Origin: Amorphochlora amoebiformis
Taxonomy: Eukaryota; Cercozoa; Chlorarachniophyceae
Reading direction: 5' to 3'
Assembly (NCBI GenBank): GCA_054601695.1
Contig: BAAHQB010000035.1
Coordinates: 310,001 to 374,000, forward strand
Length of the DNA stretch: 64,000 nucleotides
This document shows positions 1 through 50,639 of the stretch, piece after piece. The notes beneath the pieces were generated by a model. The model saw nothing but the letters and a program-made list of their open reading frames with translations. It did no database searches and was not told the origin of the DNA. Each line of letters opens with the position of its first letter. Positions within the stretch are counted from its first letter, which is position 1. Position numbers and translations under genes: made by a program.

Positions 1-53
1 ATTTTTTTGACCCTCGAGATGATTTTTTTTCCCTTATTTTGCGGTGATCACAG

Positions 54-245
54 CCATCGGGGTTCAGCAGGGGGTGCTAAAACCAGCGGCTGACGGTGGC
101 AAAAGTGTTTTTCAGGGACAAGAGGTTACGGTAGAGGTCGTAAAACTACTACAGGCTACTGCTAATGGTAAAATTATGGTTTTCAGGGGAATTCTATCGG
201 AAGTTTTGGTCGAATGCTGTTGTAAAATGTTTGTGTAAAAATAAA

Positions 246-277
<32 letters not shown>

Positions 278-452
278 CGTATAGGTGTATTACACACACA
301 TGGTTTAAACGTATATATATATATATATATATATATATGTAAATATACATATTTTAGATCAGGGAAGTATGGATAGCAGTGAGTTTCATAGCAAGGTGTA
401 CGAGCCTGTAAGGCAAAACTTGGTCAAGGTAAAACAGGATGTATTTATACAA

Positions 453-505
<53 letters not shown>

Positions 506-550
506 GTAAATATGTATACTTATTTATATAAATATAATATGTACACATAC

Positions 551-602
<52 letters not shown>

Positions 603-645
603 TTATATATATTTATATATATATATATATATGCATATTTATATA

Positions 646-692
<47 letters not shown>

Positions 693-1033
693 TTTCATAT
701 ATACACATACTCCATATTTTCCATATCAGATGATCCAAGCAATGTGGGACATGGCCAAGGTATATATACATTTATATATATGCATATACATACATATATA
801 TGTATATATATATATATATATAGATAGATCGCTAGGTTCGCACCACTTCATCTCTCAAACCCTTACCCTTCCCTCACCGTCAATCTGCTCCTCTCTCTCT
901 CGCTCTCTTCCTTGCTCTCGACGCCCTTTCCTCCAATCTTTCTTCTATCTTCGGTTCCCTTTCCATCTCCCTTTCTCCATCTTAAACGCGAAACTCTCCG
1001 CCCTCCCTCTCATCCCTATCTCTTCTACTCTGT

Positions 1034-1064
<31 letters not shown>

Positions 1065-1146
1065 TTCACCTCTCTCTTTCTCTCTGTCTTAAGCTCCTTC
1101 TTTCTCTCCGCTCAATCTCTCTTCTCCCTCTCTCTCTCACTCTCTC

Positions 1147-1180
<34 letters not shown>

Positions 1181-1212
1181 CCCTCTCTCTCCTCTCTCTC
1201 TCTCTCTCTCCC

Positions 1213-1246
<34 letters not shown>

Positions 1247-1476
1247 CTGCGTTCTCTAAAACCCTCTTTCTCTCTGTAATCTCGCTATTGTCTACTCTCT
1301 TCTCATATTTCTATATATGTAAAAATATATATTTATATATTTATATACATATATATATATAGACTGCGGATGCCGAGCATACTATTACGGTCTCAAAGGC
1401 ACTCAACATACTTCAGACTCATATCGGGTGTATATTACACAAATACATATACATACACATATATCTATATATATAT

Positions 1477-1516
<40 letters not shown>

Positions 1517-1576
1517 GTGTGTGTGTGTGTGCAAATACAAATGAAAATTTGTACGTGTCTATGTGTGTGCATATAC

Positions 1577-1613
<37 letters not shown>

Positions 1614-1629
1614 GGTATAAATATTATAT

Positions 1630-1691
<62 letters not shown>

Positions 1692-1710
1692 GGTATAAAT
1701 ATTATATTAT

Positions 1711-1757
<47 letters not shown>

Positions 1758-1866
1758 CAAATACACATACGGATGGAATAGCCTACTCATTAGTCAGAGT
1801 TGTGGTATAGGATCGATTACTATATATAAATAATTATATATAAATATATATATATATATAATTTAC

Positions 1867-1898
<32 letters not shown>

Positions 1899-2017
1899 AT
1901 ATGTATAAGTATGAATATTATATATTGATGAAGAGTAAAAATCAGGGGCTACCTTAGTAAACATCTTATATTTGTTACATACACACACACACACATATAT
2001 ATATATTTAATATATAC

Positions 2018-2071
<54 letters not shown>

Positions 2072-2132
2072 GTATGTATTATATTTATACATAATACTTA
2101 AATATAGATAATGTGTGGGGATGCACGCATAT

Positions 2133-2173
<41 letters not shown>

Positions 2174-2278
2174 GTTATTTATGATGTTGAAGGCATTTGA
2201 GTAGAATTGCAAGAGAAACATGTTACTTTGAAAGATATTATGTATATATATATATATGTGTGTATGTATATATATACG

Positions 2279-2312
<34 letters not shown>

Positions 2313-2391
2313 CGTGCTTATGTGTCTATATTTACATGTACATTTATAAATACACATACCTAACGTACACCTCAGTCATCCCATATATTTA

Positions 2392-2440
<49 letters not shown>

Positions 2441-2461
2441 AATATACATACATGCTTATGT

Positions 2462-2509
<48 letters not shown>

Positions 2510-2704
2510 TACATGTATATTTATAAATACACATACCTAACATACACCTCAGCCATCCCATTACTGTACCCCTGACCGCGGGCGACGAAAAGTTAAATTC
2601 CCTCACAATCGGTGACTCCAATTTGTCGCAGACTGCCCCACACCACCAGCACTCAAATTCTACGACGGTGAGCTAGGGCTAGGCTTATGGTTAGGGCTGG
2701 GATA

Positions 2705-2746
<42 letters not shown>

Positions 2747-2868
2747 CACGCTCTTTATAGATGTCCTTACTAGTCATAAGACCCGTGAACATATTTAAAC
2801 GACCCATAATTCTTATTACATATCAATATATACATTTGAATATGTATATATATGTATATATACATTAT

Positions 2869-2901
<33 letters not shown>

Positions 2902-2930
2902 CGTATACACATGTATGGATGGAGTAGCAT

Positions 2931-2970
<40 letters not shown>

Positions 2971-3726
2971 AAAATATATATATAAACGTACATATATATA
3001 TACATATTAACATGTAATAAAAAATAATTGGTCTTGTAAATATGTTCACGGGTCTTACACGACTCGTAAGAGCACCTAAAAAGAGCGTGTAAATATGTAC
3101 ACATACCTCTTCCCCCCCCATTGAACATATATTTACAGTCTATGTAAGGTACATACATGGGTCTTCACATACAAGCACAAAAGATCTTGTATTGGCAATG
3201 TAAATAGGTACACAGGTGTCTGCCACCATAGTAACGTGTTACCCGCGTGTTATATACGGTATGGGGACATATTGCTCTGTAACAAGATGCTTACGACCTG
3301 TAAGAGCATGTGTATGAGTGTGTACATATGTACAAAGGGTTTCCGTCTTGCAAAATAACATTATGTATGTAAAATAACATCTTGTATGTGTATCGAAATA
3401 GTAGGAATAATGGTTTTTTTTTTGTCTCAAGTGCAAGAATGTCTGCATATGGGTACCGTAGGGATGTGTATAACAGTCATGTGAATGTATACATACGGTC
3501 GTACGGCCTCTGGAATACATAACAGTGTTACAGATATGCCTAAGGCAAGAGGTGAAGGTTTGCTACTCGTGGAAACATGTTACTTGCATGCAGAAATACT
3601 TGGGTTCAAAGGAACATCATGAAATGACCGTGCATATATATACACATATATATATATATATATGTATGTTTATATATATATATATATATATATGTATATA
3701 CATGTGTAGTAATATACATATATAAA

Positions 3727-3757
<31 letters not shown>

Positions 3758-3916
3758 GAAATATATTTTAGTCCGCGAACTCAACAAGCCTCACAAATTC
3801 TTTACCCGAACCCCCAAAGGCACTCTCAAAAAACAAAAAAACGAAAAATAAACGAAAAAACAAATATAGTAATATGTGTGTAAGTATATGATATAAATAC
3901 ATACATATGTATAAAT

Positions 3917-4013
<97 letters not shown>

Positions 4014-4078
4014 GTGTGTACATGTGTGTATGTATTATTATTTATTACACTATATATATATATATATATGTGTGTGTA

Positions 4079-4109
<31 letters not shown>

Positions 4110-4451
4110 AACATAGACAATAAAATGACAGAACCAAACCAAGAAAATCCAAACTCTTTTCCCACTCTTCCCTCTAACCTCAACACCAAACCCTCTAATA
4201 ACCTATTAGTGCACGTGTCCAGACCTCCCTCCGATGCCCCCGCCTCCCTCAGACTCCGCGAGCGCAAAAAACGCATCATTTCGGGCGAAATCAAACAAAA
4301 TAAACCCCGAACAAGGGTTGACTCGTCTGGTCCACGAGCATAAGGTGGGCATTAAGGTTGGGTGTTGGTGAGTTTGTGCGTTTGTTTGATCGATTGAGTA
4401 GGATGGGGAGTGTATGTGTAGGGATGTGGACGTTTTTCTTTGTATTTGTAT

Positions 4452-4526
<75 letters not shown>

Positions 4527-4661
4527 GAATATATATATATATATATATATATATTAATGTAGATCAAACAGTAATCATTGAACACTAATGGCAGTATTAT
4601 TGTTGTTATCGTTTATTATAAATAATTATATACATTCCATAATAGAATCTATAATGAACTT

Positions 4662-4696
<35 letters not shown>

Positions 4697-4777
4697 TATA
4701 TATAACAGATTCTTTATGACGAGCCTATGAAGCCTGGGTTTGGTGGGGTGCAAGGGGTCAAGCCATCGTACGAGTAG
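54..4777 (+). CDS. Multi-exon gene of unknown function, 5' end off window
   Basis: Exons read by AG/GT and phase: 54-167, 358-428, 730-759, 1363-1427, 2553-2667, 3534-3551, 4210-4344 and 4709-4777 (stop TAG). A pyrimidine-rich tract precedes the first acceptor. Phases join without a break. Small optional exons 1782-1804 and 1946-1956 also fit. The first part reads as helices ([50 protein letters not shown]), then a polar stretch ([16 protein letters not shown]), then a Pro/Ser-rich exon leading to [15 protein letters not shown] and a C-terminus [15 protein letters not shown] ending in PSYE. I do not recognise the family; the start of exon 54 faintly recalls the N-terminal strand of FKBP-type isomerases, but the rest does not. 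Introns are almost pure TA repeat. The gene converges on the receptor gene ending at 5444. Confidence 0.5.
241..345. repeat. (TA)n microsatellites, typical of the whole window
   Basis: Two TA tracts fill the first intron. Similar TA tracts of about 20 to over 100 bases occur in nearly every intron, with long uninterrupted ones near 3925-4008, 13236-13335, 26755-26815, 51620-51680, 51998-52090, 52570-52657, 60018-60120 and 63572-63665. Many run straight into an acceptor (tatatag) or out of a donor (gtatata), so they are intronic. Tyr/Ile-rich open frames across them are artefacts. Confidence 0.95.
880..1256. repeat. CT-rich tract
   Basis: Pyrimidine-rich, mostly (CT)n with CCT interruptions, inside the intron between exons 730-759 and 1363-1427 of the first gene. 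It could act as a distant polypyrimidine tract, but it lies over 100 bases from the next acceptor with TA repeat between. Confidence 0.85.
2352..2386 (+). repeat. Copy of intron end plus exon head
   Basis: The bases around 2352-2386 (cctaacgtacacctcag then tcatccca) repeat those at 2536-2560, which hold the true acceptor and first bases of exon 2553-2667. The copy lies upstream in the same intron, keeps an AG, and then decays into TA repeat. Confidence 0.7.
2745..3093. repeat. Inverted repeat with arms of about 85-90 bases
   Basis: Bases 2745-2830 match the reverse complement of about 3005-3093 with scattered differences; both arms contain gacccgtgaacatattta, or its reverse complement. The 170-base centre is TA-rich. 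It lies in an intron of the first gene and could fold into a long hairpin in RNA or extrude as a cruciform. Confidence 0.75.
3100..3520. other. Non-repetitive intronic stretch, no gene seen
   Basis: Mixed sequence with several short related phrases (gtgtaaatatgtac, tgtaagagcatgtg, acatcttgtatgtg) suggesting old, decayed duplication. No frame stays open for long with credible splice sites. It lies between exons 2553-2667 and 3534-3551. Confidence 0.5.
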
Positions 4778-5443
4778 CCGCTTAATCAGTAGTGTGATCG
4801 AATTAGTTATATATAATCATTGTATTCCGAACTGTACGGTACTAGCCTAGACTGGCTCTAGCAGCTATACCACCAGAGATATAGTTCGGCAGTAGGTAAT
4901 TACGACTTAGCGCTCAATTAGGTTGAATTAATCTAGTGAATGAAGAATCCACGCAGATGATACTAGCTAGTTGTGATAATGGCGCATAATTCTCTAAATT
5001 CAATTTCTAGAGCGAACTACTGGAACTAATACCACAGGCTCCACAGCATATCTACTGTATTATATAGAGTATCTATATACTAGATATACCAGGTATATGG
5101 CTATGAGCTAGATCATACATACATCTATTAATCTACCTCGAGATATAGTTACTTCTAGTACACAAATAATTAATAACTTCATTTACACTAGTTACAACCG
5201 AATTAATACAGCGCAGCCATCTAAGCCATAGTCAATTAGTCATCTAGCACTATAATAGCACGGATAACCAGTACCTTGGACGTCATATCTGATTTTCTTG
5301 GTCCATCTAGGTCATAGCTAGCACAGCAACGAAGAGAAACCTCTATGATTGGATACCTGTATCCTCAACATGTCACGCACCTGAGTCACATGCTAGTTAC
5401 GCACCTAGGTCACGTGACGTCTGTGCCGTTAGTGACATGAGTT
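4778..5443. other. CTAG-rich intergenic region between convergent genes
   Basis: Follows the stop of the first gene (4777) and precedes the stop of the receptor gene read on the other strand (5444). It has no simple repeat, unlike the introns, no long open frame, and is dense in CTAG, TAG and ctagnt words. A similar texture occurs at 43900-44240 and 61270-61610. Polyadenylation signals for both genes should lie here. Confidence 0.6.
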
Positions 5444-30602
<25,159 letters not shown>

Positions 30603-30659
30603 CTCAAAACGATCCACGGTGGCTGGCAGCACAGCTCACAACCCTCTTTCTTGCCGTTA

Positions 30660-30800
30660 CCCCCTTGAATACCGCCAAACCAAAAATATAAAAAGATACT
30701 AATATCTTGTCGGCCGCTCTTAAACGAAAAGAAGCAGACACGTGTCGTATCTTATCTGACACGTGGCCTCCTTCTGACACGTGTGTCGAGGATGGCGCGC
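30660..30800 (-). promoter_or_regulatory. Probable receptor promoter: three CACGTG boxes and a TATA-like site
   Basis: Three E-box/G-box cores lie at about 30738-30747 (gacacgtgtc), 30762-30771 and 30776-30787, two preceded by tctga and one by cagac. On the minus strand they precede a TATA-like tttttatatttttgg near 30678-30692 and the ATG at 30600-30602. The region sits between the end of the gene at 30889 and the receptor start. A related gacacgtgc lies upstream of the gene starting near 50574. Confidence 0.5.
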
Positions 30801-30888
30801 CGGAGGTCGGTGCGACGACTCGCCGGGATCTCCTTCGTCACGGCTGTGTCTACGGGTCTATAGTTGTATCTCCCGGCTATATATTTTC

Positions 30889-31241
30889 TCATGAGTCTCT
30901 AATTTCCGATTTTTTCCTCGAACTTCCCTTCATTTCTCGGTCAGGAAAGGTTTGAATGGAGATCCCAGCGAAGACTAGAATTTTTTCAACCTGCACATAC
31001 ATACATACATACAGATACACACACATGCATACCTTTACTATGTACATCGAAGCTCTGGTGTTCGGTGGTGATTCTCTCCGAGATATCTTCAACTTGTCGA
31101 TTGCGCAAAGACCTTCGCTTCCTACTTACAAAGGGTTGTATACATCAAATGAAAAATAGTCACGTACCTCACCCTGCGCTGATGGCCATGTGTGGCCACA
31201 AATACATACGCATATACATGTGTATACACATATGTATGTAT

Positions 31242-31289
<48 letters not shown>

Positions 31290-31620
31290 TACTTGCATGT
31301 GTGAGTTTGAAGAGTTTTTACATGTACTCATGAGATATTCTTTCCTTCGAAATGCTGAATTTTTTATTTGTGATTTGTTTTTTTGCTCACCAGACGACAA
31401 TATAGATTTCGAGAGTTTGTGGGGAGAAGGGTTTCAGGTGTCGTATAATAGTGAATGTATGTATATATGTGTTTATGCTTACATATATGTCTGTTATGTA
31501 TGTATGTATGTATGTACGTCGAATACACACACAATCATATTAATATGTATGTAATATATATATAGATATATATATATATATATATATGTGCTTAATACTT
31601 ATGCTACATACTGGTACAAT

Positions 31621-31653
<33 letters not shown>

Positions 31654-31681
31654 AATTATGTATAATATATACATATATATA

Positions 31682-31765
<84 letters not shown>

Positions 31766-31955
31766 TTGTGTGTGTATACTTGTACATAATTGTACATTAA
31801 TGTACATCATATTATACATACATATATATATATATTATATATGTATGTATATTATATAAATGTATATATATATATATGCATAATATGTGTGTATATGTAT
31901 ATATATTTATACATATACATATATATATATATATATATTATGTATATATATAAAA

Positions 31956-32025
<70 letters not shown>

Positions 32026-32225
32026 ATACATCTATATGCACGTATATGATATATATACATAAATATATATACATATATATATGTATATATAGATACAAAT
32101 AAAATATAATAAACATCCATGTATAAACATATGTATACATATATATATATATATACACATATGGTAATAAAGAAATCATACATACAGAGTTTTAGTACAG
32201 TATATTAAAAGATATATACATATAT

Positions 32226-32310
<85 letters not shown>

Positions 32311-32412
32311 ACCTCTAAACCCACCAAGGCCAAACCCAGATGCTAACACGTTAGGGTTAAGAGCTTTTGCAATGGGGTCTGGGGGGGGAGGGAACGAGTA
32401 AGTAGAGATTTA

Positions 32413-32476
<64 letters not shown>

Positions 32477-32695
32477 CATGTATACATGTGTATATATATA
32501 TATTTATATATACATACACATATACATGCATGCATACGCACATATGTACATGTATGTACATGGATATACACGTACAAATATCTTTCTCTCTGTACACATG
32601 TATAGATGCATAAGTTGTATATATATATATATATATATATATAAATATATACATTCATTTATATATATATATACATATATATATATACATTCATT

Positions 32696-32726
<31 letters not shown>

Positions 32727-32758
32727 ATACATATATATTACATTTATATATGTATGAA

Positions 32759-32793
<35 letters not shown>

Positions 32794-32820
32794 TATATAA
32801 TATGTATATATATATATATC

Positions 32821-32859
<39 letters not shown>

Positions 32860-32892
32860 TATGTATATATAATATATATATATACATTGTAT

Positions 32893-32952
<60 letters not shown>

Positions 32953-33039
32953 CTATTTATATATATATATATACATGCTATGTGAATATATGATTTGTAG
33001 GGATTGCAAAGATTCAAATGCTCAGGCATCAGGTACTTA

Positions 33040-33084
<45 letters not shown>

Positions 33085-33271
33085 CATATATATATATACA
33101 TCCATGTACATATATGTACAAATATACATATATAATTTTCCTATGTGAATAAATACTATATTATATATACATATATATATATACATATATATACTTATAT
33201 ATATATATATATATATATATTTATGATAATCATACATTCCTACGGTATATATTAATGTATACATACACACT

Positions 33272-33326
<55 letters not shown>

Positions 33327-33393
33327 AATACATATATATATATATATATATAGAATATATATATATACATTTATGTAAATATATATCAATATA

Positions 33394-33427
<34 letters not shown>

Positions 33428-33439
33428 CATACACATATA

Positions 33440-33488
<49 letters not shown>

Positions 33489-33492
33489 ATAG

Positions 33493-33527
<35 letters not shown>

Positions 33528-33702
33528 ATATATATCAATATACATAAATATATATATATATATATGTATATTTAAATACGTATTTGCATATAAAAAATAC
33601 AACCACGCACATATATTTCTATATTATACACGCACACACACACACTTTCGTGTGTACATATCTACATATATAATATTTAATATCAACAAAAAGTCCGCAC
33701 AT
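30889..33702 (-). CDS. Multi-exon gene of unknown function
   Basis: Exons 5'-3': 33658-33702 (ATG, tentative), 32975-33020, 32313-32378, 31322-31354, 31046-31092 and 30889-30990 with stop TGA. All phases join. Acceptors are good at 32378 (after a C-run) and 30990 (gtgcag). Pieces read [60 protein letters not shown] and a C-terminus [20 protein letters not shown] then a basic tail. I do not recognise the family. The proposed N-terminus MCGLF recalls class-II glutamine amidotransferases, but a match of five residues is not evidence. It runs head to head with the hydrolase gene. Confidence 0.5.
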
Positions 33703-33845
33703 CTCTGAACGAGCAATGCGCCGCTCTCATCAGAAACGGTAACCGTTACACAGTGAACCGTTACACAGTTAGCCGTTACACTCACTCAGTGAAACTGAAA
33801 GAAATGCCGAGAAGCGAAAGCGCTGGTGAGAGGAGTTTCTGAGAG
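33703..33845. promoter_or_regulatory. Probable bidirectional promoter with a triple ccgttacac repeat
   Basis: The 140 bases between the divergent start codons at 33702 (-) and 33846 (+) contain three near-copies of ccgttacacagtgaa (about 33746-33782), plus a mirrored gtaaccgttac, and no simple repeat. Position and spacing suit shared regulatory sites. Confidence 0.4.
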
Positions 33846-43844
<9,999 letters not shown>

Positions 43845-44359
43845 CTGATTTAATTCTTACTATTTAAGTTAATGATTATTACAGTGTGTGTATCCGATGA
43901 TTGAAATTTTCAGCGCTATACTCTAGTGCTAGGCTATCTAGCTGTGCTGGTAAAGTGCCTGGATACGTCACGCCTAGTACCTAGGCCTCTGTAGACGGTA
44001 AAATGTACACCGAAGTACACAGTAACTTATAATACGCCCAGTACATATGTCAATAATATTATTATGCTTGATTACACCACGAAACGTAACTACGATGATT
44101 GAATGAACTTCGTTAAATAATTAAGTGAGGTTATCTTGATATTGAATGAGTATATATTTGTATATATACTAGATGTGATAGATTTGCTAGAAAAAGTATC
44201 ATCTACGTAGATTAATGTCACCCCTGCCAGTGGTACGTATACGTATACACTACACGTACTAGATATGTATATGTATGTATATGTGAACATCTATATATTT
44301 ATATATAGAGCTATATATATCATGATATATATATATATATATATGTTTACGTACATACA

Positions 44360-44402
<43 letters not shown>

Positions 44403-44959
44403 AGTACGTACATAAATATATACATACATATAATAATAATAATAATAATATATATATGTAGGGATATGTACACATATCCACTTATGTCTAACAATTTTTT
44501 AATGATCTTTCTAGCTGTGTGATCGATATCAGTAATGCGATTACAATTTATAATTATTATAACTTCGCCGCAACAGCAGTCTGCGTTATGTATCTATACA
44601 TGTCTCCGGCAGTCAGGTTGCTTCCAAAGCATTTACTTCTGTCATAAGTCCAGGGAGTATTTATTTTCTCCTTCGGTTGAAACTGTTGCTAGTATAGCCA
44701 CTTCAGCTATAAAGGGTTTTTGTATTCAAAGTATTGTGTTCATCTAGTTATCGCCAGTGAACTCTATTTTTTTTTGTTGTGTATTTGATGTGACTTGTGT
44801 ATATATACATACACACATTTATATATATATTTATATACATATTTCACACGAAAATGCTGAGATATTCATGGATAAATATATAAATATAAATATGAATATG
44901 TATAAGAATATATTATATTTTTAAGAGTAAGGTCATCTTATGACTGATGGAAATTTCAG
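43845..44959. other. Intergenic region, CTAG-rich then mixed
   Basis: Follows the hydrolase stop. The first 400 bases resemble the CTAG-rich intergenic DNA at 4778-5443; TA tract at 44320-44400; then 250 bases of mixed sequence (44535-44747) with an open plus frame that I could not connect to any exon. Confidence 0.5.
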
Positions 44960-45018
44960 GATAAGCTCCATAAGGGATCGGAAAAAGTGAACGAAAGAAT
45001 CCTTTCTACAGTCCTTAC
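44960..45018 (+). CDS. Isolated exon of an unidentified gene
   Basis: Good acceptor (gatggaaatttcag) then DKLHKGSEKVNERILSTVL and a GT donor after the 59th base, phase 0 in and 2 out. The heptad-like pattern suggests a coiled coil. Possible continuations are short: 45288-45299 ending at a strong gtaaga donor, and an acceptor cctctctcag at 45587. I could not close a gene. Confidence 0.35.
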
Positions 45019-45792
45019 GTCTGTTTTTTTATCTCCCTGTACGTAATTATATTTTGTATTTTTTTATATATATATTTTGTATGCATAAGAGGTTACATCC
45101 TTCACTTTTCTTTCTTTTTTTTTTTTTTATGTTTTGTTTTGTTGTGAAATTATGTATGCGATACTGAATATATTTCATAAACAAAAACCGAATAACACGT
45201 GTAAAAAAGCTTCATTTTGAAGAGAGCTATCTCTCGTAATTCTAATTCATTTTTACCTATATCTACTTTCCCCCTCTCCACCTACCTATCTTCATTCTGG
45301 TACCCTGTCGAAAAAGAGCACCAGAAGGTAAGAAATAGGTCTAGAATGTGAGGAAAAAGAGGGATAATAATAATTCACCACAGATAGATCGATAGAATAC
45401 GAAAAAAAAAAAACAAAAAAAAAACAGTCCGAAAAAATAAAGAATGAATAATAAAACAAAAACAAAGACTCGTATTTGTCGCACTTGTGGACTCCTTTCA
45501 ATGACTTGAAATGAACCTGTGTGACTTGGCTGATATGTGTAGCAAACCTCTCTTTGCTCCTATATCTCCTTAAAAACCTCTCTCAGCTAACTAAGAGAGT
45601 GAAACTATGTTTGCACGTGTACATTTTGTATGAATGTATACACAAATATAGGAGGAAACATAATATATAGAAAATATATTTGCATACATACATATATGTA
45701 TATATATATATATATATATATTACATATGTATGTATATATATATATGTATATATATATATTATGTATATATATTATATAGAATTCATTTATA

Positions 45793-45848
45793 ATTCCTTC
45801 TACAGGAAAAAGTTTACTCTTTCTCCATTCGAATATATATATATATAT

Positions 45849-45898
<50 letters not shown>

Positions 45899-45938
45899 AG
45901 ATCAACAGGAAAAAGAACGCTATTCCATTCCTGGAATC

Positions 45939-45950
<12 letters not shown>
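45793..45950. repeat. Two copies of an acceptor-like segment
   Basis: acaggaaaaag...ccattc...gaatata at about 45803-45838 and 45911-45947, separated by a TA tract. Each keeps an AG followed by gaaaaag. They resemble the acceptor-side copies elsewhere; the parent exon was not identified. Confidence 0.55.
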
Positions 45951-45980
<30 letters not shown>

Positions 45981-45981
45981 T

Positions 45982-48944
<2,963 letters not shown>

Positions 48945-48981
48945 GTATTTAATATATGCATACGTATTTCTATATTATTTA

Positions 48982-49022
<41 letters not shown>

Positions 49023-49050
49023 TATATATATATATATATATATATTTATA

Positions 49051-49091
<41 letters not shown>

Positions 49092-49157
49092 TATATTATA
49101 TGTATATTACATATATGAAGTGTTATATATATGTATATATAATTTATATATATATAT

Positions 49158-49209
<52 letters not shown>

Positions 49210-49218
49210 CGCACATTT

Positions 49219-49283
<65 letters not shown>

Positions 49284-49345
49284 CGTATGCATACAAACGT
49301 CCGAAAATAGTATTTATATTATTCAATTTTTTATAACGTTTGTAT

Positions 49346-49424
<79 letters not shown>

Positions 49425-49574
49425 TATATATATATATATACATATATGTACGTGTGTATATATACAGAGTATGTACATATACACATATATACGTCACCTT
49501 TCCCGAACGTCGGCGAGCTCTCAGCAATGTAACAGCGCCTGTTAGGATTATAATTAGGTTTGAGTCAAGATTAA

Positions 49575-50026
49575 TCAAGCATAGGATTGGTGTTTAGTGT
49601 CAGGATAAGGGTTAAGTTCGCTTGGCTTTCCGGGTTTGAAATCAACATCACCGTCGTCTGCATCAAACTTTCTGAGCGTCGTCGCTGAGACCTTTGACTC
49701 GAATAAATCGACCCTGCGCTTCTCGTCCGCTGTCAGGAGATTCGAGAAATTTCTCCGAATATTCGCGGAAGAGCGACTCCTTCTAGGGTTTGGAGGGGGG
49801 CTGGGAAACCTCTGGTCGGGCCCTTCCTCATGCCAGGTGACGTGGTTGGGTCGTTGGAGATTGGAGAGAGAAGGGTTGAGTTTAAGAGCGGTTTGGATGT
49901 CAAGTTTGAGGTGGTCCTGGGATTGAAAATAAAGCTGAACTATGAAATGTTTTAGCATGTTATTTATTTATACTATGTATGAATAGGTATATATATACCT
50001 ATATATATATATATATAAATGTTTAT

Positions 50027-50066
<40 letters not shown>

Positions 50067-50583
50067 GTAAGTTAGAATCCCCAAGAAGACCCCATGTTCC
50101 ATCGAAGAAATGACAACACCAACAACAGTATCAAACCTTTATCTCTTTCAATCCCTCTCCTTCTGCCATCTGCCTGACCACACCGCCAACTCCAACCTTG
50201 ACCCTGCCCTCTCTTCCAAACCCCCCGGTACGCATCAAGACCTCCACGCTCTCCCCTCCAAAAAAGAACCCCACCCCCAGTCCTTTCTTCCCGCCTCTCT
50301 CGACCATAACAGCCATGACTTTCCTCTCCATACCCTTCGTAGCGCCTAATGGCTTCAGATTCACCACACGCGAGAACCCCATTCCCCCCAGCCGGCTCGG
50401 ACTATCCAGCACCTGTGCGTCGAAGTGGTGGGTCGGCAACGCAGTGGGCATGGGAAGGCACATGGGGGAGCAGGAGGGTTTGCTCTGGTTGGTCTGGCTG
50501 GTGTGAATAAGAAGAACGTCTCCTTGTGCACAACCGCGTTGCTGATTTACCGCGAGGTTGATCACATTGAACATTGCAGGACA
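49575..50583 (-). CDS. Two-exon gene of unknown function
   Basis: Exon 50137-50583 (ATG at 50572-50574; the preceding AG at 50584 could instead be an acceptor) joins in phase 0 to exon 49575-49916 (acceptor tttattttcaatcccag, stop TGA). The first exon includes ERKVMAVMVERGGKKGLG, VGFFFGGESVEVLMRTGGFG and GEGLKEIK; the second starts DHLKLDIQTALKLNPSLSN, then RPNHVTWHEEGPDQRF, a Pro/Arg/Ser stretch (PSPPPNPRRSRSSAN), LLTADEKRRVDLFESKV and TLRKFDADDGDVDFKPGK. About 260 residues. The conserved-looking Gly-rich part and charged C-terminus suggest a real protein; I do not recognise it. A cacgtg box near 50748 lies upstream. Confidence 0.6.
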
Positions 50584-50639
50584 CTGGGGTTTTGGGGGAA
50601 AATGTCAAAGATACTTTTAGTTTCCTGAATTTTTACCAC

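Noticed and set aside
168-187. A 19-base nucleomorph-style intron (gtaaaatt...ttttcag) in the first island
   Set aside because: The donor at 168 is better explained by the long intron to 357, which keeps phase with the following exons.
1559-1768. Transposon with terminal repeats around the duplicated ttaggtataaatattatatt segments near 1611 and 1689
   Set aside because: Just two short copies in TA/CA repeat, no coding capacity and no target duplication visible.
1370-1810. Long Tyr/Ile/His-rich open frames across TA and CA repeats (here and throughout)
   Set aside because: They are the forced translation of dinucleotide repeats, open on both strands, with no flanking coding signal.
30956-31437. 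Plus-strand gene starting at 30956 with TATA-like site at 30878
   Set aside because: The minus strand of the same island carries three exons with good sites and matching phases (31322-31354, 31046-31092, 30889-30990), ending in a natural C-terminus; the plus reading includes an acat-repeat stretch.
49636-49926. Plus-strand frame in the 49.6-49.9 kb island
   Set aside because: The minus strand has a 114-codon exon with a clear acceptor and a balanced residue mix.
50198-50506. Plus-strand Pro/Ser-rich frames at 50.1-50.5 kb
   Set aside because: Likely antisense of the minus-strand exon 50137-50583, which joins the next exon in phase.
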